Positions 12,884-19,717 of a DNA stretch of 19,717 bases are shown piece after piece (within the stretch, counting starts at the first letter, position 1; every line of letters begins with the position of its first letter). This DNA is from Clostridia bacterium. Its GTDB lineage: Bacteria > Bacillota_A > Clostridia > Christensenellales > Borkfalkiaceae. The position numbers and the translations under genes were made by a program. The stretch lies in assembly GCA_017504735.1 (NCBI GenBank), contig JAFVQP010000094.1, forward strand, positions 1 through 19,717. The letters run 5' to 3'. The notes under the pieces are model-generated. The model searched no databases. It saw nothing but the letters and a program-made list of their open reading frames with translations, and was not told where the DNA came from.

Positions 12884-14140
12884 TCAAACGTCTTTTACAC
12901 CCAATTTTTCAAAGAAATCGGGGAAGGAGATTGCACAACATTCAGGACGGTAAATTTCACCGCCAAGTTCGCTAGCAAGCAAGCCAATCGCACCCGCCAT
13001 CGCAATGCGATGATCAAGATAGCTGTCAATATTTCCGCCGCGCAGTTTTTTCTTTCCGCGAATGATAAAGCCGTCGGGCAGTTCCTCACAATCCCCACCG
13101 ATATTGTTTATCAATTCCACCGTGCTTCGGATACGGTCACTTTCCTTTATGCGCAGTTCTTGCGCGCCTGTAATACGGCTTTCTCCATCCGCAAATGCAC
13201 ACATAAGCGCAATCAACGGCACTTCGTCAATCATTGATGGAATATCCTTTTCCGTCAGTTCAATTCCACGAAGATAGGATTTTTTCACCAAAATATCTGC
13301 CGTATCTTCACCGCCTGACGTGCGCTTGTTTTGCAGGATATAATCCACCCCCAAGCGATCAAACGCAGTCAAAATACCCGTACGCGTAGGGTTGACCCCT
13401 ACGTTTTTACAAAGGGTTTCCCCTTTCAATGCACCAAGCGCCATAAAGTACGCCGCTGACGATATATCGGACGGAACAGATACGTTCACCGACTGCAAAA
13501 CGCTCCTTTTTAACGTGATTGTATTGCCTTCCACACAAATATCCGCACCCATCGCCGCAAGCATTTTCTCCGTATGGTCACGCGATTTTACAGGTTCGCT
13601 TACCGAAGTTTCCCCATCCGCAGATAAACCTGCAAGCAATACCGCACTTTTCACCTGTGCCGATGCTACGTTCAACTTAATATTTGCACCATGCAATTGC
13701 CGAGGGGTCACATAGACGGGCGCATGCCCATCCGTCGTTTTTATATCCGCTCCCAACAATGCAAGTGGCTCCGCAACACGGGTCATAGGTCTTGCCGAAA
13801 GAGAGGCATCACCGTATAATTTTACACCTACGCCTTTACCCGCCACAAAACCCGTCAAAAGGCGCATTGTCGTAGCGGAATTACCACAATCAAGGGCTTT
13901 ACCGCTTAAAAAATCCTCAACACCATTTACACGAATGGTTGCACCGTCAATATCGACACGCGCGCCAAGCTCCTGCATACAATGAACTGTGGACAAACAA
14001 TCCTCCCCCATCGACGCATTTTCTATCACGGCCTCCCCACGTGCGCCAGCATTCAACATGATTGCACGATGGGTGATCGATTTATCACCAGGAAGACAAA
14101 ATTCTCCGTCAAAATATTCTCTTGATCCAATTCGACGCAT
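12884..14140 (-). CDS. aroA: 3-phosphoshikimate 1-carboxyvinyltransferase (EPSP synthase), class II type
   Basis: 418 aa from the ATG at 14140. It joins phosphoenolpyruvate and shikimate 3-phosphate to give EPSP. The N-terminus reads MRRIGSREYFDGEFCLPGDKSITHRA. Other landmarks are GNSATTMRLL (86-95), DASLSARPM (111-119), SAQVK (160-164), RDHTE (187-191), NPTR (250-253), catalytic Asp305 (MIDEVPLIAL), Glu333 in KESDR and LDHRIAM (375-381). The four motifs GDK[S/T], SAQxK, RxH[S/T]E and NxTR mark class II enzymes. Ala89 sits where class I enzymes have the glycine of GNAGT. An upstream in-frame ATG (14191) would overlap aroB by 29 nt and has no better ribosome-binding site, so it was not used; the chosen ATG is preceded by GGGGGG at 5 nt, within repeat copy e. 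The gap to aroB is 22 nt. Confidence 0.95.
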   Translation of the reverse strand: MRRIGSREYFDGEFCLPGDKSITHRAIMLNAGARGEAVIENASMGEDCLSTVHCMQELGARVDIDGATIRVNGVEDFLSGKALDCGNSATTMRLLTGFVAGKGVGVKLYGDASLSARPMTRVAEPLALLGADIKTTDGHAPVYVTPRQLHGANIKLNVASAQVKSAVLLAGLSADGETSVSEPVKSRDHTEKMLAAMGADICVEGNTITLKRSVLQSVNVSVPSDISSAAYFMALGALKGETLCKNVGVNPTRTGILTAFDRLGVDYILQNKRTSGGEDTADILVKKSYLRGIELTEKDIPSMIDEVPLIALMCAFADGESRITGAQELRIKESDRIRSTVELINNIGGDCEELPDGFIIRGKKKLRGGNIDSYLDHRIAMAGAIGLLASELGGEIYRPECCAISFPDFFEKLGVKDV

Positions 14141-14149
14141 ACCTGCCCC
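14131..14149 (-). repeat. Dispersed repeat copy e, containing the aroA start codon
   Basis: Minus-strand GGGGCAGGTATGCGTCGAA, identical over 19 nt to copy f inside aroB. The ATG within it (14140) is the aroA start and the G-run ahead of it is the only candidate ribosome-binding site. Confidence 0.75.
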
Positions 14150-14162
14150 CCTTCTTTTATTT

Positions 14163-15209
14163 TTAGAACAACATTTCCTTATATTTCTCAAAAGGCAATG
14201 AGAGGATTGTCCACCCCCCTTTTTCTTTTGCCACCGACATCGTTATCTTGCCATCCTCGGTATTCTTTTTGTCTAAAAGAGCCCTATCCGCTATTTGCGA
14301 AAGCGTGGAAAAATCCACCGCTTGAGTCGGCTTTTGTTCGACTGCATATTCAATCAAGGACAACAGCTTCTTTCCATATTCCTTTTCACAAACGCCTTCA
14401 GAAATCGCCATTTTCGTTTCCAACAGCATTCCATATAATACACTTGCGCCATGGGATAACCCCAAAGCAAGCTCAATGATATGTCCCGTCGTATGCCCAA
14501 CGTTTAAAGAACGGCGCGCGCCCGATTCTTTTTCATCCGCCTCGACCACACGCGCTTTATGCTCTACACAAACGGCAATCAATTTTTCTAAAAACGTCAA
14601 ATCCGTCCATCTTGTGCGATTGTTTTCAAGCAAATCAAAAACCGTGCCATCCAATGCGGCATATTTAACAATTTCCCCCAATCCACACTTAATTTCTCTA
14701 TCGGATAAAGTGCTTAAAAACGCAGGATCAATCAACACCTCGCAAGGTTGATAGAACGCACCGACAACGTTTTTCACACCACCCAAATTGACCGCCGTTT
14801 TACCGCCAACGCTACTATCTACCTGCGCAAGCAAGGTGGTAGGAATTTGCACGTAGGAAATACCGCGCATATATACTGCGGCCGCAAGCCCGCCGATATC
14901 CCCGACTACGCCGCCACCCACAGCAAACAAACGAGAGGTTCGACGCATACCTGCCCCTGCCATTTTCTCTAAAATTGCCTGCAACGCACGAAAATTTTTA
15001 TTTTCTTCCCCAGCCGGCAAGATGAAAATTTCCGCATCGGAAAAGTAACACTTAAACCAATCGGAATACAGCGCATAGACGTTACTGTCGGTCACAACAA
15101 AATTCTTTTGTCCTGCTGTTAAAGCAGGCAAACGCATTTCCACAACATCACGCCCTATGTATATTTCCCCTTCCATTGAAGGTGTTTTTAAAGTAATTTT
15201 TTTCATCAT
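14163..15209 (-). CDS. aroB: 3-dehydroquinate synthase
   Basis: 348 aa, normal length. It cyclises DAHP to 3-dehydroquinate using NAD+ and a divalent metal. The NAD-binding glycine motif is AVGGGVVGDIGG (96-107). Further conserved segments are QIPTTLLAQVDSSVGGKTAVN (from 121), GLGEIVKYA with metal ligand Glu179, VGHTTGH with His239 and LSHG with His253. The stop of aroC overlaps the ATGATG start by 4 nt, and no Shine-Dalgarno is visible, so translation is probably coupled to aroC. Repeat copy f is embedded in codons 84-91 (GAGMRR), just before the glycine motif; the protein still aligns well around it. Confidence 0.97.
   Translation of the reverse strand: MMKKITLKTPSMEGEIYIGRDVVEMRLPALTAGQKNFVVTDSNVYALYSDWFKCYFSDAEIFILPAGEENKNFRALQAILEKMAGAGMRRTSRLFAVGGGVVGDIGGLAAAVYMRGISYVQIPTTLLAQVDSSVGGKTAVNLGGVKNVVGAFYQPCEVLIDPAFLSTLSDREIKCGLGEIVKYAALDGTVFDLLENNRTRWTDLTFLEKLIAVCVEHKARVVEADEKESGARRSLNVGHTTGHIIELALGLSHGASVLYGMLLETKMAISEGVCEKEYGKKLLSLIEYAVEQKPTQAVDFSTLSQIADRALLDKKNTEDGKITMSVAKEKGGWTILSLPFEKYKEMLF
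14939..14957 (-). repeat. Dispersed repeat copy f (internal to aroB)
   Basis: Minus-strand GGGGCAGGTATGCGTCGAA, 19 nt identical to copy e. It is read in the same frame as in aroA (AG-MRR), so its ATG is an in-frame internal Met88 of AroB preceded by a G-rich run. Confidence 0.7.
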
Positions 15210-16345
15210 GGTAACAATTTATAACGAGCAATCGCCTCTTGCATAGTATCACCGCCAAGGCGTTTGGATACCACGTTTGCAATCACCTCTGCAACCGCCG
15301 CTTCCGCAATCACTTCCAAGGCAAAAATTGCGCAAACGTCACTCCTCTCCGTCGCCGCAACAACGCTCGTTTTCGTTTCAAAATCTATGGTTTTCAAACC
15401 TTGCATTAAGGTAGGAATGGGTTTCATTGCCGCACGCAAGACAATTTCCTCACCGTTTGACATACCGCCCTCTATACCGCCTGCACGGTTGGTGTTACGA
15501 TAAAAGCCCTTCGCCTCATCGTAAAAAATTTCATCGTGAACTTCACGACCGCTCCTTTCTGCAACGGCAAAGCCTGCGCCGACTTCAACCCCTTTGACCG
15601 CTTGAATACTCATTAAGCCTTGCGCAAGCTGGGCATCCAACTTTTCAGCATAGGTCATCATACTGCCAAAGCCGTTCTTTAACCCTTTCACACGGATTTC
15701 CACCGCGCCGCCTGCCGTATTGCCATCCTTTCTCAAGTCCTCAATTTTTGCAACCGCCAAGCTTTCCGCCGTACCACTCAACATGCCAACAGCAGAGTTT
15801 TTTGCACGTGAAAATTCGTTGAACGCATACCTGCCCCCATCCTTTACACCGCAAACCTCACAAACATAGCCGCCGATTTCAATCCCAAAAGCCGACAAAT
15901 ACTGACGGTAAATTTCCCCTGCCGCCACACGAATGGCTGTTTCACGAGCCGACGCGCGCTCTAATACATTACGCGCATCCACTTGCAAAAACTTCTGCAT
16001 TCCTGCCAAATCAGCATGTCCAGGGCGCACCTTGGTCAACTTTTTCTCCGTCATCGCCTGCGCATCACATACACCTGCCGACATACAGTTTTCCCAGTTT
16101 TCAAAATCACGGTTATAAATGCAAAGGGTAACAGGGCTACCCAACGTTTCACCGTTACGTACCCCTGTCAAAATTTCCACACGATCCTGCTCAATCGTTT
16201 GCCGTGCGCCACGGCCAAAGCCGCTTTGACGCAACGCAAGCGCCGCATTTATCTTATCCACGTCAATTGTCAAATGCGCAGGCAAGCCCTCAATTACAGC
16301 AATTAAGGCTTTCCCGTGCGATTCTCCCGCCGTCGTTAGCTTCAT
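15206..16345 (-). CDS. aroC: Chorismate synthase
   Basis: 380 aa from the ATG at 16345. It converts EPSP to chorismate with reduced FMN. The start MKLTTAGESHG carries the first family signature (GESHG, 7-11). RPGHADLAG, the ASARETAIRVAAGE segment and RAGGIEGGMSNGEE in the C-terminal half are further signatures. An in-frame ATG at 16387 would overlap clpC and lacks homology, whereas 16345 has GGAG at 6 nt spacing. The gap to clpC is 11 nt, with no terminator or promoter, which places the whole aro block in the mcsB-clpC transcript. Its stop overlaps aroB by 4 nt. Repeat copy g lies in the middle of the gene (around KDGGRYAFNE). Confidence 0.97.
   Translation of the reverse strand: MKLTTAGESHGKALIAVIEGLPAHLTIDVDKINAALALRQSGFGRGARQTIEQDRVEILTGVRNGETLGSPVTLCIYNRDFENWENCMSAGVCDAQAMTEKKLTKVRPGHADLAGMQKFLQVDARNVLERASARETAIRVAAGEIYRQYLSAFGIEIGGYVCEVCGVKDGGRYAFNEFSRAKNSAVGMLSGTAESLAVAKIEDLRKDGNTAGGAVEIRVKGLKNGFGSMMTYAEKLDAQLAQGLMSIQAVKGVEVGAGFAVAERSGREVHDEIFYDEAKGFYRNTNRAGGIEGGMSNGEEIVLRAAMKPIPTLMQGLKTIDFETKTSVVAATERSDVCAIFALEVIAEAAVAEVIANVVSKRLGGDTMQEAIARYKLLP
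15821..15838 (-). repeat. Dispersed repeat copy g (internal to aroC)
   Basis: Minus-strand GGGGGCAGGTATGCGTTC. It shares GGGGCAGGTATGCGT with copies e and f, but is read in a different frame (GGRYAF), so the conservation is at DNA level rather than a shared peptide. Confidence 0.6.
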
Positions 16346-16356
16346 ACTTTTCTCCG

Positions 16357-18936
16357 TTACGAAAAATAAAGATTCCCGTTTATACAATCTACCGTTACGC
16401 GCTGACCATTACGGATTTTTCCAACCAAAATTTCCTCGGACAGCTTGTCCTCAATCTTACGCTGAATAACACGTTTTAAAGGTCTTGCGCCGTACTGCGC
16501 ATCGTATCCTTCTTTCACAAGACTTGCAAGCGCCATCTCCGTCACAGTCAAAACGATACCGCGCTGTTCCAAAAGTCGCTTCGCCAAGCCTTCCACAATT
16601 TTCCTGCCAATTTTCACGCAATCTTCTTCCGTCAAACGATGGAATACAATGATATCATCCATACGATTCAAGAATTCAGGGCGGAATTTTTCCTTCAACG
16701 CCTTCGTGATATTTTCACGCATCTCTTCGTACTGTCTTTCGTCCGCCGCGTGCTCACTGCCTTGGCTGCTGCCAAAACCATACACACCCGTACGATCGCT
16801 TTGCGCCACCGATGCACCCACGTTCGAGGTAAGAATGATTACCGCATTTTTAAAGCTGACCGTTCTACCCTTACTGTCCGTCAAACGGCCATCGTCCAAA
16901 ATCTGCAAGAGTAAATTAAACACGTCAGGATGCGCTTTTTCAATTTCGTCAAACAAGATAACGCAATAGGGTGTCGTACGCACCTTTTCCGTCAACTGCC
17001 CCGTTTGCAAATCTTCATAACCAACGTATCCCGGAGGCGCACCAATCAATTTGGAAATCGATTGTTTCTCCATATATTCGCTCATATCCAAGCGAATCAT
17101 TTGGTCTTCCGACCCAAACATTGCTTCCGCCAAAGCTTTACAAAGGTCAGTTTTACCCACACCCGTAGGGCCAACAAAAATAAACGAACCGATGGGACGA
17201 GAGGGGTCTTTCAAGCCTGCGCGTGCCCTGCGAATCGCCTTCGCTACTGCACTAACCGCCTCGTTTTGACCGATGATGCGTCTATGTAAATCCTCTTCAA
17301 GACGCATCAGCTTTTCACCCTCTTCTTGTGTAATTTTAAGAAGTGGAATTTTCGCACGCGTACTAACAATCGCTGCGATATGCTCTCTTGCAAGCGCAAG
17401 TCTGCCATCAGGCAATTTTTTAGGCTTTTGCGCCATTTCCAACGCACGCTTTCTATCTTCCGCATAAACGATTTGTTTATGAGTTTCCGTCGCCAAAGCA
17501 TGTTTCCCGCAACGCACGTGCAGGTCTTCCTCTTCCTTCAGCACAGCAATTTCCTTTTCCACGTCACGAAGTTCGCTGCTACCGCCATCCTCAACGATGC
17601 GCACACGAGCCGCCGCCTCGTCCACCAAATCAATGGCTTTATCGGGCAAATATCGATCGGTGATATAACGCGTGGAAAGCTTCACCGCCGCCTCAATCGC
17701 CTCGTCCGTAATCACAATTTGATGATGTTCTTCGTATTTCGGACGCAAACCGCGTATGATTTCAATCGTGTCCTTTTCCGAGGGTTCTTCCACGAAAACA
17801 GGAGTAAAACGACGTTCTAATGCACTATCTTTTTCGATATATTTGCGATATTCTTCAATGGTTGTAGCGCCAATTACCTGTAAATCCCCACGTGCCAAAA
17901 GAGGTTTTAAGATGTTCGCCGCATCCATGCTGCCATCGGTCGAACCGCCTGCCCCTACAAGGGTATGAATTTCATCCACAAATAATACGATATCGCCGTC
18001 CGTCATCACGGTATCCAACAAGTTTTTCAGTTTCTCTTCAAAGTCACCGCGATAACGAGTACCCGCCAACATACCAGGTAAATCTACGGAAAATACCTTT
18101 TTATTAAACAATTGAGGGGGGACTTGGTTGGTAACAATCAATTGTGAAAGTCCTTCCACAATCGCACTCTTACCCACGCCGGGCTCCCCGATTAATACGG
18201 GATTATTCTTTTGACGGCGGGATAAAATTTGTACCACCTGTTCAATCTCTTTTTTGCGCCCGATTACAGGGTCCATTTTCCCTTTCACCGCACGTTCTGT
18301 CATATCAATACCGCAACCTGCCAATTTTTCCGCATCCTTGCGGCTAGTTTTACGGTATTTTATTTTCTCTTCCTCATTTAATTTTTCCGCTTCTTCCAAT
18401 TTCACTGCATAAGACTTGGTAACCTCTGCAATATCGCTGCTAGGGCTACCTGCGCCACCTGTGGGAGAGGGGGTAGTTTCCGGATCGTCCAAATCCCACG
18501 CCTTTTTATTTTTCAAAGCGCGCAACGCCAACAAGGTATTTTCCTTCAACACCTCGATATCAGTAAAACGTTTCAACAGCCTTACCGCGCAACAATCTTC
18601 CATACAAAGAATTTTGTACATCATGTGCGCCGTATTCGCCAATACGCCGTCTGCTTCCGCCATTTCCACCGCGCTATCGTAGGTCTTTTGCATGCGCAGC
18701 GTAACACCTTGCACCTTGTAATTTTTATCGGCGTACAACGAAAGCAACTTGCCATATTCTTCCTTGTAAACCCCTTCACGAACGAGGATTTTATACGCTT
18801 CACACTCAGGTACGCACAAAAAAGCATAGATAAAATGCTCGCTGCCTGTATAAGTGATATTTAATCTCGCCGTTGTGTATTCGGCAATCCCTAAGGCTTT
18901 TTTAAAAATTTCCGTTGCATTTGATAAAGGTCTCAT
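16357..18936 (-). CDS. clpC: ClpC-type AAA+ unfoldase (ClpP partner)
   Basis: 859 aa, slightly longer than B. subtilis ClpC (about 810). It is an Hsp100 ATPase that unfolds proteins and feeds them to ClpP. The Clp N domain (about 1-140) is divergent. A Pro/Ser/Gly linker (about 150-170) follows. NBD1 has Walker A GEPGVGKS (250-257), Walker B LFVDEIH (Asp321, Glu322) and the ERRF arginine finger (374-377). An M domain (about 445-505) comes next. NBD2 has Walker A GPTGVGKT (589-596) and Walker [11 protein letters not shown] (660-669). GVYGFGSS (717-724) is a plausible ClpP-binding loop (the VGF-type position is YGF). In the N domain the first phosphoarginine-pocket Glu appears kept (Glu33 in GSEH), while the second repeat reads NTAH. 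The gene starts 10 nt after mcsB with AAAGGAG upstream. Confidence 0.95.
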   Translation of the reverse strand: MRPLSNATEIFKKALGIAEYTTARLNITYTGSEHFIYAFLCVPECEAYKILVREGVYKEEYGKLLSLYADKNYKVQGVTLRMQKTYDSAVEMAEADGVLANTAHMMYKILCMEDCCAVRLLKRFTDIEVLKENTLLALRALKNKKAWDLDDPETTPSPTGGAGSPSSDIAEVTKSYAVKLEEAEKLNEEEKIKYRKTSRKDAEKLAGCGIDMTERAVKGKMDPVIGRKKEIEQVVQILSRRQKNNPVLIGEPGVGKSAIVEGLSQLIVTNQVPPQLFNKKVFSVDLPGMLAGTRYRGDFEEKLKNLLDTVMTDGDIVLFVDEIHTLVGAGGSTDGSMDAANILKPLLARGDLQVIGATTIEEYRKYIEKDSALERRFTPVFVEEPSEKDTIEIIRGLRPKYEEHHQIVITDEAIEAAVKLSTRYITDRYLPDKAIDLVDEAAARVRIVEDGGSSELRDVEKEIAVLKEEEDLHVRCGKHALATETHKQIVYAEDRKRALEMAQKPKKLPDGRLALAREHIAAIVSTRAKIPLLKITQEEGEKLMRLEEDLHRRIIGQNEAVSAVAKAIRRARAGLKDPSRPIGSFIFVGPTGVGKTDLCKALAEAMFGSEDQMIRLDMSEYMEKQSISKLIGAPPGYVGYEDLQTGQLTEKVRTTPYCVILFDEIEKAHPDVFNLLLQILDDGRLTDSKGRTVSFKNAVIILTSNVGASVAQSDRTGVYGFGSSQGSEHAADERQYEEMRENITKALKEKFRPEFLNRMDDIIVFHRLTEEDCVKIGRKIVEGLAKRLLEQRGIVLTVTEMALASLVKEGYDAQYGARPLKRVIQRKIEDKLSEEILVGKIRNGQRVTVDCINGNLYFS

Positions 18937-18946
18937 ACCTACTCCT

Positions 18947-19717
18947 TTAATCTCCGTTTCGCACCACTTGCATCAATTGACGCAAGGTTCTCCCTACGAC
19001 TTCCGCACGTACTTCATCGTAAAAAAGTTCGCTTTCTCCTTCCAAATTGTTATTCAAGCAGAAGGTTGCTGGTTGCATATCCTCCCAAAAACTGTCAAAT
19101 GCGTCCATACTGGTTACCTCGAAAAATCCCAAAAATACACCAAGCCGAACGTCTGTAATTTTGGTGTGGAATTCATCCATATCCAGGAGCGCACAGTTTG
19201 TTAAAGTACCATATGCACGCAAACAACGATCACGAAATTCCGTTTCCGAAGTCTTTAACATTTCACCGCGCGCCAAAATTTCCGCATCGCATATCATCTT
19301 GGTTACCTCGGACACACGTGCCAAAAGCTCCGTTTCCGACAGCCCCAAGGTTTGTTCGTTGCTTAATTGGTACATATATCCTTCCGCATGAGAGCCTTCG
19401 CCAAAAGCACCGCGCAAAGTCATACGCTTTTCACGAAGCATCGGCACAAATTTTTTCAAGCCGCCACTCCAGGTCAATCCAGGTAAAAATACCATAACGG
19501 AAGCGCGCATACCCGTCCCCAAATTACTAGGACAAGCCGTCAAGTAGCCCAACGTTTTATCATAAGCAAAATCTAAGATTCCCGATAAACGGTTGTCAAG
19601 CGCAGAAAGCTTTTCATACGCCTCTTGCAAGTTAAACCCTTTGCATATATACTGTTCGCGCAGATGGTCTTCCTCATTGACCATCACGGCAATTTTCTTA
19701 TCCGTGGAAAGAATCAC
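18947..19717 (-). CDS. mcsB: Protein arginine kinase McsB, 5' part outside window
   Basis: Only the C-terminal 256 codons are present; the reading frame runs off the right edge and the first visible codon (GTG) is internal. The guanidino-kinase fold is clear: KKIAVMVNEEDHLREQ, then TACPSNLGTGMRASVMVFLPG with the conserved Cys, and GAFGEGSHAEGYMYQLSNEQTLG. McsB phosphorylates arginines on aberrant proteins and on CtsR, marking substrates for ClpCP. In B. subtilis a C-terminal RDxxRA motif forms an allosteric phosphoarginine pocket. The matching stretch here reads YDEVRA (19004-19021), so the first Arg appears replaced. mcsA and ctsR would be expected upstream, outside the window. clpC follows 10 nt later. 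Confidence 0.93.
   Translation of the reverse strand: MILSTDKKIAVMVNEEDHLREQYICKGFNLQEAYEKLSALDNRLSGILDFAYDKTLGYLTACPSNLGTGMRASVMVFLPGLTWSGGLKKFVPMLREKRMTLRGAFGEGSHAEGYMYQLSNEQTLGLSETELLARVSEVTKMICDAEILARGEMLKTSETEFRDRCLRAYGTLTNCALLDMDEFHTKITDVRLGVFLGFFEVTSMDAFDSFWEDMQPATFCLNNNLEGESELFYDEVRAEVVGRTLRQLMQVVRNGD

Noticed and set aside
14141..14191. Longer aroA start overlapping aroB
   Set aside because: The added 17 residues match nothing expected of EPSP synthase, and the internal ATG at 14140 has the better ribosome-binding site.
16346..16387. Longer aroC start overlapping clpC
   Set aside because: Chorismate synthase begins at MKLTTAGESHG, which has its own GGAG 6 nt upstream.
16639..18864. 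Many plus-strand frames opposite clpC (up to 164 codons)
   Set aside because: Shadows of the clpC coding sequence with no independent start signals.
19500..19520. Repeat-like GCGCATACCCGTCCCC in mcsB
   Set aside because: It encodes the conserved GTGMRAS motif of arginine kinases; the similarity to the aro repeat is limited to the codons for Gly-Met-Arg.
1..19717. CRISPR array, tRNA or rRNA genes, integrase or transposase, toxin-antitoxin pair
   Set aside because: No regularly spaced repeats, cloverleaf sequences or recognisable mobile-element proteins were seen on either strand by eye.

Overview
The window is compact, gene-dense DNA from a low-to-medium GC Gram-positive bacterium, most likely an uncultured clostridial Bacillota. 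The evidence is a tRNA-Phe T-box upstream of pheST, an mcsB-clpC stress locus, a small DUF3343 protein beside a class V cysteine desulfurase, and consensus TTGACA/TATAAT promoters. The taxonomy is inference. Almost everything is on the minus strand; only the cysteine desulfurase gene and one small hypothetical gene are on the plus strand.

Right to left (the direction of transcription), 19717-10393 is one continuous run: the 3' part of mcsB, clpC, then a near-complete shikimate block aroC-aroB-aroA-aroE-aroQ-aroK and an SDR oxidoreductase. Gaps are 0-22 nt or 4-nt ATGA overlaps, with no visible promoter or terminator inside. Together the aro enzymes cover every step from DAHP to chorismate; DAHP synthase is not in the window. 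AroA carries all four class II EPSP synthase motifs.

The middle (10392-7069) holds small units: a divergent pair of small unknown genes, a plus-strand cysteine desulfurase diverging from a DUF3343 gene, nth (endonuclease III) with its own promoter and terminator, and two overlapping small helical-protein genes ending in a terminator.

The left third has mscL with a perfect-consensus promoter, then the T-box-controlled operon pheS-pheT-truB-ribF-nfo. The T-box has a recognisable promoter, a UUC (Phe) specifier candidate, an antiterminator that can be drawn base by base, and a strong competing terminator. The five coding regions are separated by 15 nt or overlap by 1-8 nt, so tRNA-Phe charging probably influences truB, ribF and nfo too.

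The most unusual things are not genes. First, a segment of about 170 bp bounded by imperfect inverted repeats lies between the T-box terminator and pheS and could fold into a long arm with internal hairpins. Second, an 18-20 nt repeat (core CAGGTAYGMG on the minus strand, often preceded by GGGGG) recurs through the aro block; three copies form the translation start regions of genes and others are inside coding sequence. No CRISPR array, tRNA, rRNA, transposase or prophage was found.
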